Source: Monoplex corrugatus (taxonomy: Eukaryota; Mollusca; Gastropoda; Littorinimorpha; Ranellidae). Taken from it: a stretch of 64,000 nt of DNA. The notes below the pieces were generated by a model, which ran no database searches, had not been told where the DNA came from, and saw only the letters and a program-made list of their open reading frames with translations. Of the stretch, positions 36,200-48,622 are shown in pieces; the stretch's first letter is position 1, and each line of letters begins with the position of its first letter. The stretch lies in contig JAPXFY010000013.1 of NCBI GenBank assembly GCA_030674185.1, forward strand, positions 57,215,131 through 57,279,130, written 5' to 3'. The position numbers were made by a program, and so were the translations under genes.

Positions 36200-36785
36200 A
36201 TTTTTACTGATGATGATGATGATAATGATGATGATGATTGCCTTGATGATAAAAATATCTTAAATAGCTTGAATACATTTCAACATCACTAGATCTACTG
36301 ATGATCACAATAATGATGATGATGATCACCCTGACGATAAAAATATAATCAACAGCTCAAAAACATTTCAATGTCACTACTGATGATGATGATAATGATA
36401 ATCACAGCGATGATAATGATTATCAACAGCTCAGATACATCACAATATGACTACTGATGATGATGATAATGAAAGATCGCTATGATGATAATCATTATCA
36501 ACAGCTCAGACACATCTAAATATCACAACTGATCATGACAAAAATGATGATGATGACCACAGTAATGATAATGACTATCAACTGCTCAGATTCATCTCAA
36601 TATCACTACTGATGATGATGAAAATGATCAATGTGATTATGATTATCAACAGCTCAGATACATCTCAATATCACCACTGATGATGACGATGATGATAATC
36701 ACAGTGATGATAATGATTATCAACAGCTCAGATACATCTCAATATCACTACTGATGATGATGACAATGACAATGATGATAATGTA
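36200..36785. repeat. GAT-rich 75-bp tandem repeat
   Basis: Units of GATGATGATGATAATGA-type sequence followed by TTATCAACAGCTCAGATACA and TCTCAATATCACTACT. Confidence 0.85.
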
Positions 36786-37586
36786 ATTATCACTACCACC
36801 TGTTTCATCTTACCACTCCTGTACTACCAGCTGTTTCATCTTTCCATTATCACCTGTTTCATCTTACCACTACCAGTAGTACCACCTGTTTCATCTTACC
36901 ACTACCACCTGTTTCATCTTACCATTATTTATTATGTATTATCACTAATAACGATTATCAAGAGCTCAGATACATCTGAGAATCTCACATCCTGAACAGC
37001 CAGAAAGAAAAGTGCTGTCAGCTGTTAACTCTTTCCATCCTGAATTTGTGGTCTTATTTGTCTAAATTTTAATGACAAATGTTTGCATGCCTGACAAATG
37101 AGCAATGCAAAATCTTACATTAGTCTCATTTCTTAAACAACAACAACAACAACAAAAAAGAGTTTAATGATTCATAATCTGATTTTACTGTCTTCTTAGT
37201 TGTCAACTGGTAATGTTTAGCTAAGGAGCTGCAACAGTCCACATCCTACATTATTAATCTGACACAAGTTTTGCTGCTTCTAATTTTCCAAGCAGATTTA
37301 ATTAGCAACATTATCCAGTGTGATACGCTGAGCACGATAAACAACATCACCTTCTTGTGACTTGTAACCTAATCTGCGGCTGTATCACCTTCATGTGACT
37401 TGTAATCCAATCTGAAAACTTTTGTTCTAAGCTGACCCAAACGACAAGAATTGTGTGTTGTTTCAAAGGATGAAAGATGAGCTTTCCAGAACAATCTGTG
37501 TGCAGCATAAGATACTCCATATGTCTTTATAAACGGGGAACCAAATGCCCACCTTATTAGTTTCACAAAGCAATGATATCTAGATC

Positions 37587-37769
37587 TTAACCCTATCACT
37601 CCTGCACCTTACCCACTACCTGCAAAAACTTAACCTTTTCACTCCCTCACCCTACCCCCAGGAAGCTGGTGGATAGGGTGAGGGCGTTAAAGGTTTTAAG
37701 TTTTTGCTTTGCTGTCATGGCTGACAATGCGGGATGCTGACGAATAGAGTGAGGGAGTGAAAGGGTTAA
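37587..37769 (-). mobile_element. TTAA foldback element
   Basis: TTAA at both ends with the asymmetric arm (GCTTTGCTGTCATGGCTGAC) on the right. The palindrome centre has lost CTTCCTG. Confidence 0.87.
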
Positions 37770-37856
37770 ATAATTATGTTGAAGATCATTTCACAAAACT
37801 GCAATTCCTCCTACCAACGATATTATTCAGAAAATACAATAATCATACTTCTGGGG

Positions 37857-37857
<1 letters not shown>

Positions 37858-37950
<93 letters not shown>
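37858..37950. repeat. (CA)n microsatellite
   Basis: About 90 bp, nearly pure. Confidence 0.97.
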
Positions 37951-37951
<1 letters not shown>

Positions 37952-38019
37952 ATGAAATAAACTGACAGCCAGAGACGGACTGTTTTGAATTTGTCTCAAG
38001 AATTAGAAAAAACGCATGC

Positions 38020-38035
38020 ACGCGCACGCGCACAC

Positions 38036-38073
<38 letters not shown>

Positions 38074-38160
38074 TACATATCACCGAAACACAGACAAAAG
38101 AAGGTTTTGAATTTGCAGTCAAAGTATTGTGTGTGTGTGTGTGCGTGTGTGTGTATTTTG
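38020..38160. repeat. (CA)n and (GT)n pair
   Basis: A CA run at 38037-38070 and a GT run at 38128-38155 face each other, a potential imperfect hairpin. Confidence 0.85.
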
Positions 38161-38666
38161 CATTTTTTGTTTATTTAGTTGGGTTTGTTTTAATGACAGA
38201 TTACCGAGTGAGAACAGCAAAAACAAAAAAACAACAAAATCAACAACAAAAATGCTGAAGAGGAAAACTGGCATGCACGACAATAAATAAATAAATAAAA
38301 TAAAATAACAATAAAGGGGGGAGAGAAAAAAACATGTCAAGCCTGCTCGAACAATAATATTCATCTCATGTATTCGGACCAGTGTCAAAAAACAACAACA
38401 AAACAGAAAGGCTGAACAAAGGAAAAACAAAAACTAAACAAACAACGGAAAGATGAAAGAAAGACAAAACTTGAGGAAAATGTGAAACCCGACTCCAGTT
38501 TAAAAAGAAAAGTTCAACTTTTAAATGAGGTCAAGGGACAAGAAGAAAAACAATTCAGTAGAAAGACAAAAAGAACAGAAAGACAAAAATTATTTAAAAT
38601 GAAAACAATGTCAAAACATACCCTAATGGTACCATTCGAGTCATGCATAGCACTAAATAAGTAAAA

Positions 38667-38755
38667 CACACACACACACACACACAAAAAGAAAAGTATA
38701 TAAAAACAATCTCACAACACACACACACACACAACACACACACACACACACAAAA
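38667..38755. repeat. (CA)n microsatellites
   Basis: Two CA runs separated by an A-rich spacer. Confidence 0.9.
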
Positions 38756-39044
38756 GAGGAAAAGCAGAAAGTCGAAACAAACAATAGAAATGTAAATCAA
38801 AATGTCTAAACGTGTACAAACAAGTAGGAACCCAAAAAACAATACCACAATGCATATTCATTACAGCAAAACAAGACAAGCACAAACTTTCTCACTAAAT
38901 GGCCTACTGTCAAGAGCAGACAAAAGACAAAGGAACAAGTACTCAGATTGCAGGAGAAAAATATCAAGAAAACAATGGGAAGGAGGAAAAAAAATAAGAC
39001 AAGGAAAGATAACCCCAAGACCAAAACAAAACCCGGTAAAAAGA

Positions 39045-39089
39045 CAGCAACGTCCAGGCTGATCCCAATAACAGCATTCAACTTTTGCA
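39045..39089 (-). pseudogene. Decayed duplicate of a Groucho exon end
   Basis: On the minus strand it reads VQKLNAVIG, then ISLDVAV. The true exon reads MQELNAIIG and its intron continues with VSLDIVL. The GT donor of the true exon is AT here, so the duplicate cannot be spliced the same way. Confidence 0.65.
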
Positions 39090-39221
39090 CGGTGGTAAGT
39101 GGATACAACAAACAGTATTGCAAAGATACAATAAACAATAGACAACAAAGGAAGACGAAAAACAGAGGAGACACGACAGAAGGACAAAGTTGTGGACGAA
39201 TAACACAATGTCAAGGCTGAC

Positions 39222-39296
39222 CCCGATTATCGCGTTCAACTCCTGCATAGTGACCTGCTTTGCTCTTTCCACTGCGGCAGCCACTTGCTGCTGATG
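39222..39296 (-). CDS. gro: Groucho exon, Q domain end (HQQQVAAAVERAKQVTMQEL...)
   Basis: A 75-nt phase-0 exon, 25 codons, starting HQQQVAAAVERAKQVTM and ending ELNAIIG, the conserved end of the Groucho Q domain. The acceptor reads TAATGTTTCAG. The donor is GTCAGC, weaker than the GTAAGT/GTGAGT of most other exons here. A degraded second copy of the exon's 3' end lies about 180 bp downstream in the next intron (39045-39089). The next exon resumes with QQMQAQHL, the usual family junction. Confidence 0.94.
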
Positions 39297-39340
39297 CTGA
39301 AACATTATCCACAATACGATAATATTAATAATCTTCTAGC

Positions 39341-39670
<330 letters not shown>

Positions 39671-39740
39671 ATACCATCCTATCATTCCCCACCCCCCTCC
39701 CCATGCATGTATTTCTGGTAACCTGCGAAAGTGGATTTAT

Positions 39741-39963
39741 TTAAACTTTTGACTCCCGCACCCTGTCCAATAGCATCCTGCATTGTCAACAGTGCTAGCA
39801 AAGCAAAACCTTGTCCCTTTGATTCCCTCACCTTATCTACCTGCTCCTGCAGGAAGCTGATGGATAGGGTGAAGGAGCCAAAGGTTTAAGATGGATAGGG
39901 TGAAGGAGTCAAGGGGTTAAGATTTTGCAGTTGGTGGATAGGGTGCGGGAGTCAAAGGGTTAC
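39741..39963 (+). mobile_element. TTAA foldback element with partial arm duplication
   Basis: The left TTAA is intact and the right end reads GGGTTACC. An extra partial inner arm (GATGGATAGGGTGAAGGAGT) is inserted before the outer right arm. Confidence 0.83.
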
Positions 39964-40079
39964 CATAATCTTGCCAGGAATAACTCCTTTGCTGCCATGG
40001 GATCTTTGACATGCGCTTTGTGTGTCCTGCACATGGGATCTTGGTTTATAATCACATCCAACAAACTAACACCAAGACC

Positions 40080-40200
40080 AGCACATCAAATCTTGTGGAT
40101 GAGATGAGAAAGGGGAGAAACATCCCCGTTCAATCCATGATTCAACCCTGGATTTTTCGAATCTTAAGTGTAGTAACCACAAGGCCATGCACTCCTTCAG
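40080..40200 (-). repeat. tRNA-like SINE head (minus strand)
   Basis: The complement has TGGCCTTGTGGTTACTAC (A box) and GGGTTGAATC (B box). Confidence 0.6.
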
Positions 40201-40545
40201 TCCATACTCTACACTGCTGGTATAGAAGCATGAGCAAAACTGGCAAGTCATGCCTCTTTAGGCTACAGCGACTCAGAAGGAACCCAATCCTTTAGTCCAT
40301 ATTCTACACTGCTGATATAGAAGCATAAGCAAAACTGGCAAGTCATGCCTCTTTAGGCTACAGCGATCAGAAGGAACCCAATCCTTTAGTCCATACTCTA
40401 CACTGCTGATATAGAAGCATAAGCAAAACTGGCAAGTCATGCTCTTTAGCTACAGCGACTCAAGAACATCCTTTGTCCATACTCTACACTGCTGAATAGG
40501 CATAAACAAAACTGCAGTCAGCCTTGGCTACAGGATAGAAGGAAC
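40196..40545. repeat. 95-bp tandem repeat with an eroded last unit
   Basis: CCATACTCTACACTGCTG ... AAACTGGCAAGTCATGCCTC ... GAAGGAACCCAATCC repeats about four times. Units 1-3 are near identical, whereas 40440-40545 differs mainly by many 1-3-base losses. Confidence 0.85.
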
Positions 40546-41056
40546 CCAATCCCTACCCCGCACCATTAATTTCTCAGTGCCATTGCAAACACTGGCTTAC
40601 ATGCACTGTACAAGCTTACAAGGCAAGCAGTTCACCTGAAACATAATCAAGAGTTAAATGCGACCTCTGGTCCACGCTCCAACTTGCCCTGCCAATTAGT
40701 AGATTACTGTTGTCATCGGGCTGACAGAGGATACGTTGTGAAGATTCCTAAGGCGGGACAGATTACTGTGCATTGCAGGTGTGAAGCTGCCTATAAGCGT
40801 ATGACTATCATCAGAGAACCTATTCCTGGTTAAATCGCTGGAGTCGCGCACCCATAACCCACATCGTGCAATTACATCTAGAGACTGTTTTGTTTTTCTC
40901 TGGCTTAAAACGTGTATCTATGAATGCAATGCATATAATATCTGTGGCATGTGTGAAAAAGTGGGAAAAAGAGAGGAGGGGGAGAAAGGGAGAGAGAGAG
41001 AGAGAGAGAGGAGAGTGAGGATCTTTTAACATATATTCACATATGCGTTTTCAGCT

Positions 41057-41060
<4 letters not shown>

Positions 41061-41091
<31 letters not shown>

Positions 41092-41093
41092 GG

Positions 41094-41173
<80 letters not shown>

Positions 41174-41182
41174 CATAGTGGT
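41061..41182. repeat. (GT)n microsatellite
   Basis: Two GT runs split by TTTTGGTT. A GA run lies at 40990-41012. Confidence 0.95.
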
Positions 41183-42192
41183 GTGTGTGTGTGCTGCACG
41201 CATATGCATGCATGCCTACATGCATGCAAACTTACATGGCAGTGTGCATGCGCGTGTGTGTGTGACATGCATGTGCTCGTATCCGTCTGACACATCTGTC
41301 AGCATCATAAAAGCTTATGTTAATATTCACCTAAACACTCTTCGTCCTCACATCTCTCTGACACACGGCTACTTCTGTACCAAATTTAGAAGAGTACAGG
41401 ACACCTAAAATCAGCGGCAATCGTAATTTAATTTGAGTGACACGTCAGCTGTCCTAGCCAAAATCTATCGCAATCCAAAGCTGATCAAAAGAAAAAATAA
41501 CAATCTGACAGTGAAAAAAGAACATTTTCAACTTAGTTAAGCTGAATTCTGAGATAACTTGTAACAGCACAGCTTCACTCAGTACTGACTTCCAAGTACA
41601 CTCGTAACAGCAAACTCGATTCTAAAACTCATCCGTATCCAAGTTTTCTCAATCCATACCATGTTTCATGAGTTAATTCCCTTCATCAGTATTCCATCCT
41701 TCATCTGACTTGTTTTCGGCAATTTTGTTCGACTGATGTTAACATTTCAAACAGAGAGTACAAGCAACCCTATTTGTAAGGTTTTGGTGTTTAATTCTAT
41801 CCTATTCACTGTCAAAACAGAGCAATTTTTATTTGTTCACAAAATTTTGCCCATTTCAAAAATGGCTGCCACTTGGTTGCTAGGGCCACATATATTTTGA
41901 TTACACTCAACTAAAGCTTAATCTGCCCATTTCACGCCAAACTGGTCTACATTTAAAATCAATGGTGCTTTATCTCTCACTACTATTTTCTAACCATTTT
42001 TTAAGGCTGCCTCAGGCCGGGAGTGTTGCTTGCCTGAGGCAGCACTATCATGAATGGCTTAAAAATAACAACAAAAGATGGAGGTGGGGATGGAGGGTGG
42101 TGGTGGCAGGGATGAAAAACACACATCATCTCTTGTACAAACAACATCATTACACTTTATCTGATGATCAAAGAGCAAAAAATCAAACTTAC

Positions 42193-42255
42193 CTCTTGTG
42201 ACAGAAATGGAATGACCTGAGCACATATTGCATTTAATCTCTTGGCTATCTCAGT
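42193..42255 (-). CDS. gro: Groucho exon, Q domain (TEIAKRLNAICAQVIPFLSQE)
   Basis: A 63-nt phase-0 exon whose 21 codons run from TEIAKRLNAIC to IPFLSQE, a direct match to the second Q-domain helix of Groucho/TLE. The acceptor is TTGTGTTGCAG and the donor the strong GTAAGT. It continues in frame from the 45-nt exon 8.3 kb upstream. It is too short and too split by stops outside its splice sites to stand out as a reading frame. Confidence 0.95.
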
Positions 42256-42687
42256 CTGCAACACAACAAGCTAAAAATCAAATTATTCACAATATGATCA
42301 AGAAGTATTAACACCATCAACAACAACTAAAATGTGAAACTGTATAAATAAATGACTTTACATTGTTTAAAAAACATAACAGACTCATAGATATGACGTA
42401 TGAGTTTTGCTCAACCCATTGTATATAAATCTTGTTCAGTTTCCTCAATGATATTGTAATAATGTTCAGCAAACACTGTATTTATTTGCGTTTTGTCAAA
42501 AAAGAATTAAAAACAAGTTTGCCAAAAAAAGCTTGGTTCAGAACCAGCACTGAGCAACCCAAAGTGACCTACCAGCATTGCTAAGACTTATTTGCTGGTG
42601 ATTCTCACAGTGAAATGACTTCGTACAGTCAGACCCATTTGGCACTGAGATGGAAACAAACTAACCAAAAAACAAAAACTAAAAAGT

Positions 42688-42860
42688 ATCAACCCTCTTG
42701 ACTCTGTCCACCTATCCACCAGCTGCCTGCATTATCAGCCATGACAGCAAAATCAAAACTATAATCTTTCACTCCTTACTTCCTGCAGGAAGCTGTGTAT
42801 CTGGTGAGAGCCAAAGGGTTAAGTTTTTGAAGCTTCGAGGACAGGGTGAGGGAGTTAAAG
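42688..42860 (+). mobile_element. TTAA foldback element, degraded copy
   Basis: Both termini are mutated (TCAACCCTCTTGACT and GGGAGTTAAAG). The CTGCAG-centred inner arm and the asymmetric stretch are still recognisable. Confidence 0.75.
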
Positions 42861-43119
42861 TGCTCGTACATGTATGCAATTAGCACAGCACTATTAAACA
42901 AGTCAATTAAATGAATACCTATTATACTAGCATCAACAAGACTAGTCATCTGAATACATCCTAAAATCCAGATATGGGGAGGCTGAAATGATAATTGGTA
43001 AATTTATGAAAACCAATTGCAAATCAGTCATGTTCACAATTTATGCAAATTGTTTCAAAGTAGTTGTGTCATTACCATGAGGCTGACGAGGTGCGAAATG
43101 GTAAAGACCTAGACATTTC

Positions 43120-43302
43120 TTAACCCTTTGACACCCGCTCCCTGCCCACTAGCATCATGCGTTGTTAAGCATGCTAGCAAAGCAAAAACTTAATCCTCTG
43201 ACTCCCTCACTCTTCCTGCAGGAAGCTGGTGGACTGGGTGAGGGAGTCAAAAGGTTTAGTTTTTGCAGTTGGTGGGACAGAATGCAGGAGTCAAAAGGTT
43301 AG
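43120..43302 (+). mobile_element. TTAA foldback element
   Basis: TTAACCCTTTGACACCCG at the left, GGAGTCAAAAGGTTAG at the right. The inner arm lost CACCCTATCCACCAG on its left side. Confidence 0.85.
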
Positions 43303-43509
43303 GGCCAGATTAGATAAGGGCATGGCCTGTCTACTCCACCTCATTGCTTTACCTTGTCCAACCCTGATCAGGACAAGGCACACCTTTCGCTGGGCGGACT
43401 GGGGTTGCACTGAAGTTTATCTTGAGCCAGATTCAGCTAATTGTAACGTAGTCATACAGAGAGACTGGATTTCTTTCTAGAGCTATTAGTCTATACCAAC
43501 CTAGCTTCA

Positions 43510-43655
43510 TTAATTTTTTTTCCAAATGGCCACAGCAAAGGAGCATCCAGGAGTCATGACCTGGGTCCAGCTCAGGTCCCCTTATAGGGGCAAGAGCTAA
43601 GGACCTTTTGCTGTCTGCCTCTCCCCAGAGTTTCTCACTCACTACTATGCCAACC
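43510..43655 (+). repeat. Retrotransposon/SINE tail copy
   Basis: GGAGCATCCAGGAGTCATGA and CCTTTTGCTGTCTGCCTCTC, then CCCAGAGTTTCTCAC, match the last 165 bp of the 53934-57687 element in order and orientation. Confidence 0.75.
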
Positions 43656-44159
43656 TAGTTTCATTCAAAATGTAAAAAAGTATAATACTCTTGCCTAGAA
43701 CTTCTTGTTCTACAGTTATGTAGCCACTCAATAAGAATACAATAACCAGTATACATTACTGCAAGGCATCAAGATAGGAATAAAACATTACTGAAATGCG
43801 ACAAAAATATCATGACAAAAATTTATGAATACATTTATACCTCAAGGCAACAAAAATAAAGATGTACCCAAGCGCACACCTTAATTAAACAAACGAAAAA
43901 AAAAATCTATAAACTGAAAGAGGGCAGCCATTTACCAAGCTGGCAAACAGGAAGTAAAATATGTCCTACCCATTCATCCATCAATGGAGGCCAACCGAAA
44001 AATATTTACCTGCATACATAACGCTTTGATTACCTTCCAATCTAATTACCAACAACACGTTTGCTTCCAAACGCTCTCCAAACGCTTCTATAAGCACCCA
44101 GAGTAAGGGTTCAACAAGCGGGCTATACCCATCAGGAGAGAAAGGGAAGAGGGAGATTA

Positions 44160-44680
44160 AAAACAGGCTGTGTTTGTGTGATCTGGCTGCAAAACACTCG
44201 TGGTGTCATCAGTCCTGCCTCTAGAGTCCGCCTAGAGACAGAGTGTATTTGCCCGCCGCCATGGCACGGTTCGTGTTTGCTCACCTCTGCCCCTGGGGCT
44301 CTCTGCCCGCCTATCGACCAAACAGTCAAGTCAATATTGGCCCAACAGGCAAACAGATATCACACAACTGCTGGGCAAATATGTACCACGGAGGTAATAT
44401 TCCCGTCCATTAGGGAACATCATCCCTGTCTGACATGCCTGCATGTTTCCCTCCCCTGAACATGACCGCTGATATGGGTCACTTGTGTTGACCTCGCTTC
44501 GTTATCACACTGTCCGTTCCATTGTTTGCCCGATCAAATTTAGCAGAAGGAATTACTGAATGTTTAATGACAAAACGCTGCCTGGCTTTACAAATGAGTG
44601 TGCCGAGGAAGTTTGGTAAATATGTGCGCTGAATGAATCATTGATTCAATGTGATGACAAGTTTTTTTTTCTTTTTCTTT
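44160..44680. promoter_or_regulatory. Candidate unique intronic block
   Basis: Balanced GC, no simple repeats, motifs such as GGTAAATATG (Fox-like) and GAATCATTGATTC. It stands out from flanking repeats. Regulatory role is inference only. Confidence 0.3.
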
Positions 44681-44729
44681 TTTTTTTCTTTCAAGCCCAC
44701 AGCCTGTAGGCTCCATACTCATGACAGGT

Positions 44730-44815
44730 TAATTTAACCTTTGTTTTACTCCCTCCCCCTTTCCATCAGCTTCTCTCTCCTTCATCCTTTCCACCAGCTT
44801 CCTTTCTTTCCTTGC
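44730..44815. repeat. Possible TTAA foldback left-arm fragment
   Basis: TTTAACCTTTGTTTTACTCC and a later CCACCAGCTTCC resemble the arms, but divergence is high. Confidence 0.4.
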
Positions 44816-45394
44816 AATTTTCTGAAAACCATCAGTCAAAAATTACCACGCAAAAGAACCATCCTTTCCTCATAATCATATACAAGGCAAAATCATGAAA
44901 AGTTTATTCCAGACAGACACAGTAAGATTTTCACTGAAAAAAAAATTGACACTGGTTTCACAAGCTCTACCACACAACAAACTACACCCAACGTAAATGG
45001 CAAAAACACAGCATCCTCTCTCTCTCTCTCTCTCCCCATCCTCCCCCAATTTACCGCTAATCAAAATTCTGCTGTCTCATTTTCCACACTAGCTGCTAAA
45101 ATGTACCATCACACCCCTTATCTGGGCTCCCAAACATACTTGTCCTTGGGCCATAAAATTTTATGGTAAAGCCTATGGGACAGTTTACCAACCAAGCAAC
45201 TATCAATACCAGATGAAGTGCCACAACATTGACGCAATATCGACATGTCACCCTGACACAGTTTATTCTGGGTACGGCCTACATTTATTTGCCACCTGGG
45301 TGGCGCTGTATGTGGCCTCACACTGTACCTGATACAGCAGCCCAAATTCCACATGGCAAATCCATAGCGACAAAAACGGACATTGAAAAAAACA

Positions 45395-45445
45395 AAATAA
45401 TACAATATTTTATTTATATAGCGCAATATCTTGATAAAGTCAAAT
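45395..45445 (-). repeat. CR1/L2-like retroposon tail (minus strand)
   Basis: The complement reads TTAGCGCTTAGATTTGAC ... GCGCTATATAAATAAAATAT. Confidence 0.6.
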
Positions 45446-45466
45446 CTAAGCGCTAAAACAAACACA

Positions 45467-45473
45467 CACGCAT

Positions 45474-45527
<54 letters not shown>
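45467..45527. repeat. (CA)n microsatellite
   Basis: CA run preceded by GCACGCACGCACGCAC. Confidence 0.93.
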
Positions 45528-45530
<3 letters not shown>

Positions 45531-45859
45531 AAATAAATAAACCCCTAAGGACCAAAAAGTCTCATAATAAATCAACTGCTGAGCCACACTGACACTGAGG
45601 TTCCAGAACATTACTGGGCGACTTGTTTGAAATTCAAGAACAGCCAAAGCTATAACTTCATAACATAAAGCAGGTGTCTGACAGCAGGTATCTGAGAGTC
45701 AAGTGGTTAAGACATCTGTCACAAGAATTACTCAGCGTTGAGGCATCTGACCATCTTGGAGATGTTGGTTTAATTAAACCCAGGTGGAGTATTAAAAAAT
45801 GGCGATGGTGTAACAGTATCCAGAAATTATGATCTGAATGCATCCCAGCACCCTTTGGG

Positions 45860-46405
45860 TTATTGTTATTTGTGTGTTAAGTCTAGCCGACTGTGTGTAG
45901 AGCCATATCAAGGCTATAACTGTTTCAAAACATACACAATACTTCATCAGGAAAAAAATGGAAAACAAAATTAAGTAAACATATCAATGTATTCGTGCGC
46001 ATAATCTGAGGAGATGCCTCTGGCTTTGACTACTCCATCCAATTTATCACACAGGGATTTAAACAAAAACATACCTAAGTACAAATTTAAACATAGCTAA
46101 GGGCACAAAAACTTGAATAAAAACAGGCCTTAATTACATAAAATTGTTTCTGCACATCTCATTTCCCTAGAGCCAAAAAATGTGTTTAATACAGGTGCCC
46201 AATTATCAGTCTTTAGAGAAAGTACGTAAGATTTATTGAACACATACAGATGAATGGACCAGCAAGGCAGAAAATGTTAGGAAGAAATGACAGCAAAGGA
46301 ACAACATAGAAACAAAGAGAGTGACAGAAAAGCGAAATTTCTAGCACAGAATTTCCAGAAGTTGGGGATACTATTTATACTGAAAGAGCCCCCTGCATCC
46401 CACAG
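45860..46405 (-). repeat. Dispersed family B repeat, copy
   Basis: TTAAGTCTAGCCGACTGTGT to GGGGATACTATTTATACTGA, collinear with 16684-17270. Confidence 0.8.
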
Positions 46406-46500
46406 GGAACCCTTAAAGTTAAAGAATTTGTGGGCCCAAACACTAGCTTGAGGGGGGGGGGGGGGGACTTCTAATCAGGACCATCTGCTTTCCATTCTCC
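46405..46500 (+). repeat. Retrotransposon/SINE tail copy, divergent
   Basis: AATTTGTGGGCCCAAACACT, a poly-G run and GGACCATCTGCTTTCC parallel AATTCAGGGCCGAAACACTT ... GAAGACCTTCTGTTGTC. Confidence 0.55.
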
Positions 46501-46678
46501 CAACTATTACACATACTCATCTACAGTATGTTATCCAGCAAATAATCAGTGAGGAGCAATCAATCGGCACACTGTTGTTTAATCTCCTTGAATCTTCACA
46601 CCATACCTTCTTAGACCAAATACAAAAATCCAAACTGCTGGGTGTTTTATACATTCTGCTCACAATTTGTCTCCATCA

Positions 46679-46842
46679 TTAACCCTTTGACTCTCCCACC
46701 CTATCCACCAACTGCAAAAACTTAACCTTTTGCAGGAAGCTGGTGGATAGGGTGAGGGAGTCAAAAGGTCAAGTTTTTGCTTTGCTAGCATGGTTGACAA
46801 TGCAAGATGCAGGTGGGGAGGGTGCGGGAGTCAAAGGGTTAA
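46679..46842 (-). mobile_element. TTAA foldback element lacking inner left arm
   Basis: TTAA ends are intact. TTAACCTTTTGCAGGAAGCT shows the inner left arm collapsed to a few bases. Confidence 0.87.
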
Positions 46843-47455
46843 GGAAGGAGGGAAGAGGGGAGAGTGTGTGGTCTTTTCACTCCACTGACACAGGGACTAT
46901 GCCATGATACAGGTAATGGTAGCTCGTGGACAGTAGAGAACCAGACAGACAAAACTGCCTGGCTGTGGAAATGTTTGCTGTGAAAACCCTTCTTGGTCTC
47001 TTGATATGTACACAGCTGAATCAACGATTGCAAATCGTTCCTGGCTGCGTCAAGTGTTGGGTCAATGTCTATCCATGTATGTCTGTGGCTCTGAGACTTA
47101 TCGTGGTCTCTGCAGTCTGACCCTACTTTGGAGTAACCTTCCACAGTCAAGCCTTTTGCCGATGGCGCTTTTCCATGCAAAGCCAAATAGATCAACTGAT
47201 AATAATTAACATTCAATAGCACATTTTATATTTTTCATATTTATTTTCAAATCACAAAACTCATGCAAAACTGTATCCTTACGCTGTACCAAATACTGAA
47301 TTATGCAACAATGTCAATGAAGCATGAATGTATATAATTATATAATAATAATGATAACAACAACAATAATTCAACTTTCAAGCACTAATAATGATTAGAC
47401 CTACAGGATCTAATATGTAATAGTAACAGGCCTATAGGCCCTAATAGCATAACAT

Positions 47456-47608
47456 GCCACAGCATAACATAACATAACATAACAATATAATATAATATAA
47501 TATAATATAATATAATATAAATATAATATAATATAATATAATATAATATAATATAATATATATAATATAATATAATATAATATAATATAATATAATATAA
47601 TATAATTA
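47456..47608. repeat. TATAA-type AT tract
   Basis: Repeated ATAAT/TATAA units over 150 bp, giving Tyr/Ile pseudo-reading frames. Confidence 0.95.
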
Positions 47609-48325
47609 CACCTGTACAGCGCATGCAGTTCGAGTCAATGAAAACTCGTTACACTTTAATAAAACAAACAAAAAATGACTAAATAGCCTAAAAAAAACGA
47701 CCAAAAACATGTCAAATTACATACAACGCTACTAAGAGCCTCAAATATCTGCGTCAGTTTAGAGCAGATCACAGGCGTGACAAACAAACAGTGCCAGCGA
47801 CAAGTTTGGTGGGGATAGACACAGTGGACAGAATTCAAGGCAAAAGACTTGGGGCGAAAAGCGCCAGGGACAAATCTGACGGGAGAGACACCAGTGAATC
47901 GCTTCACCGACAACCTTCCTTTTCACCTCAGTGGCTGCTCAATGTTATCACACAAAATATTGACCAGACTGCAGGGGATCACACTCTGTCACTACACCTC
48001 CTCCCCCTCAGCCCCCCACCCCCACCCCACCCCGGCAGCTCTTCTCATCGGTCCTTCCAGCCTATGCCAACATGGTAACACAACATGATTCACAAATAAC
48101 TCCCACTGACTGTAGACACGCGGCTCTCCAAACACTCTACGACTACATCACACGTTTTCACTTCTGTCCTCAGTCCCAACGGGACCAGGAATGATAGGAA
48201 AAGAGGTGAGGTGGGGTCGCGGGGCTGGGGTTGGGAGAGACAGGTTGAGAAGGATGAGAGGGAGAGGGAATGATTAACTCACAAATAGTCGCTTTTTGTT
48301 TTTTGTTTTATTCCCTCCCCCCCCC

Positions 48326-48380
48326 AAAGGGTTCAGATTTTGCAGTTTTGTGGATAGGGTTCAGGAGTCATAGGGTTAAA
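48326..48380. repeat. TTAA foldback right-arm fragment
   Basis: AGGGTTCAGATTTTGCAG then GTGGATAGGGTTCAGGAGTC and GGGTTAAA: the outer right arm only. Confidence 0.65.
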
Positions 48381-48622
48381 GATCCTGTAAGTTATGTCTG
48401 TGTTTAGTGGCCTGTGGAAACAAAAATATCCAGTGTACATGCCCATCAAAGACGAAGTACACAGAATGTGCAGCAACCTTATACAGAATGTGCAGCGATC
48501 TTATACAGAATGCGCAGCAACCTTATACGCCTGCTCACTGTGGGCCAAACAACCTGCATACATGTACACAAGGAAGAAATATTGCTCAGAGTGGAAAAAA
48601 GACATTTTCAACAGTAGGTTAT
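48370..48622 (+). repeat. SINE family C copy
   Basis: TTAAAGATCCTGTAAGTTAT, GTGGCCTGTGGAAACAAA and a small CAGAATGTGCAGCAACCTTA triplication. Confidence 0.7.

Larger units (their letters stand above)
36016..39221 (-). other. Groucho intron (about 3.2 kb)
   Basis: Contains a GAT-rich 75-bp-type tandem repeat, a TTAA foldback copy at 37587-37769, several (CA)n runs and the decayed exon duplicate at 39045-39089. Confidence 0.85.

Noticed and set aside
46839..47222. 127-codon minus-strand frame in normal-composition DNA
   Set aside because: No protein family recognised, overlaps the end of a foldback element, no splice signals consistent with groucho phases.
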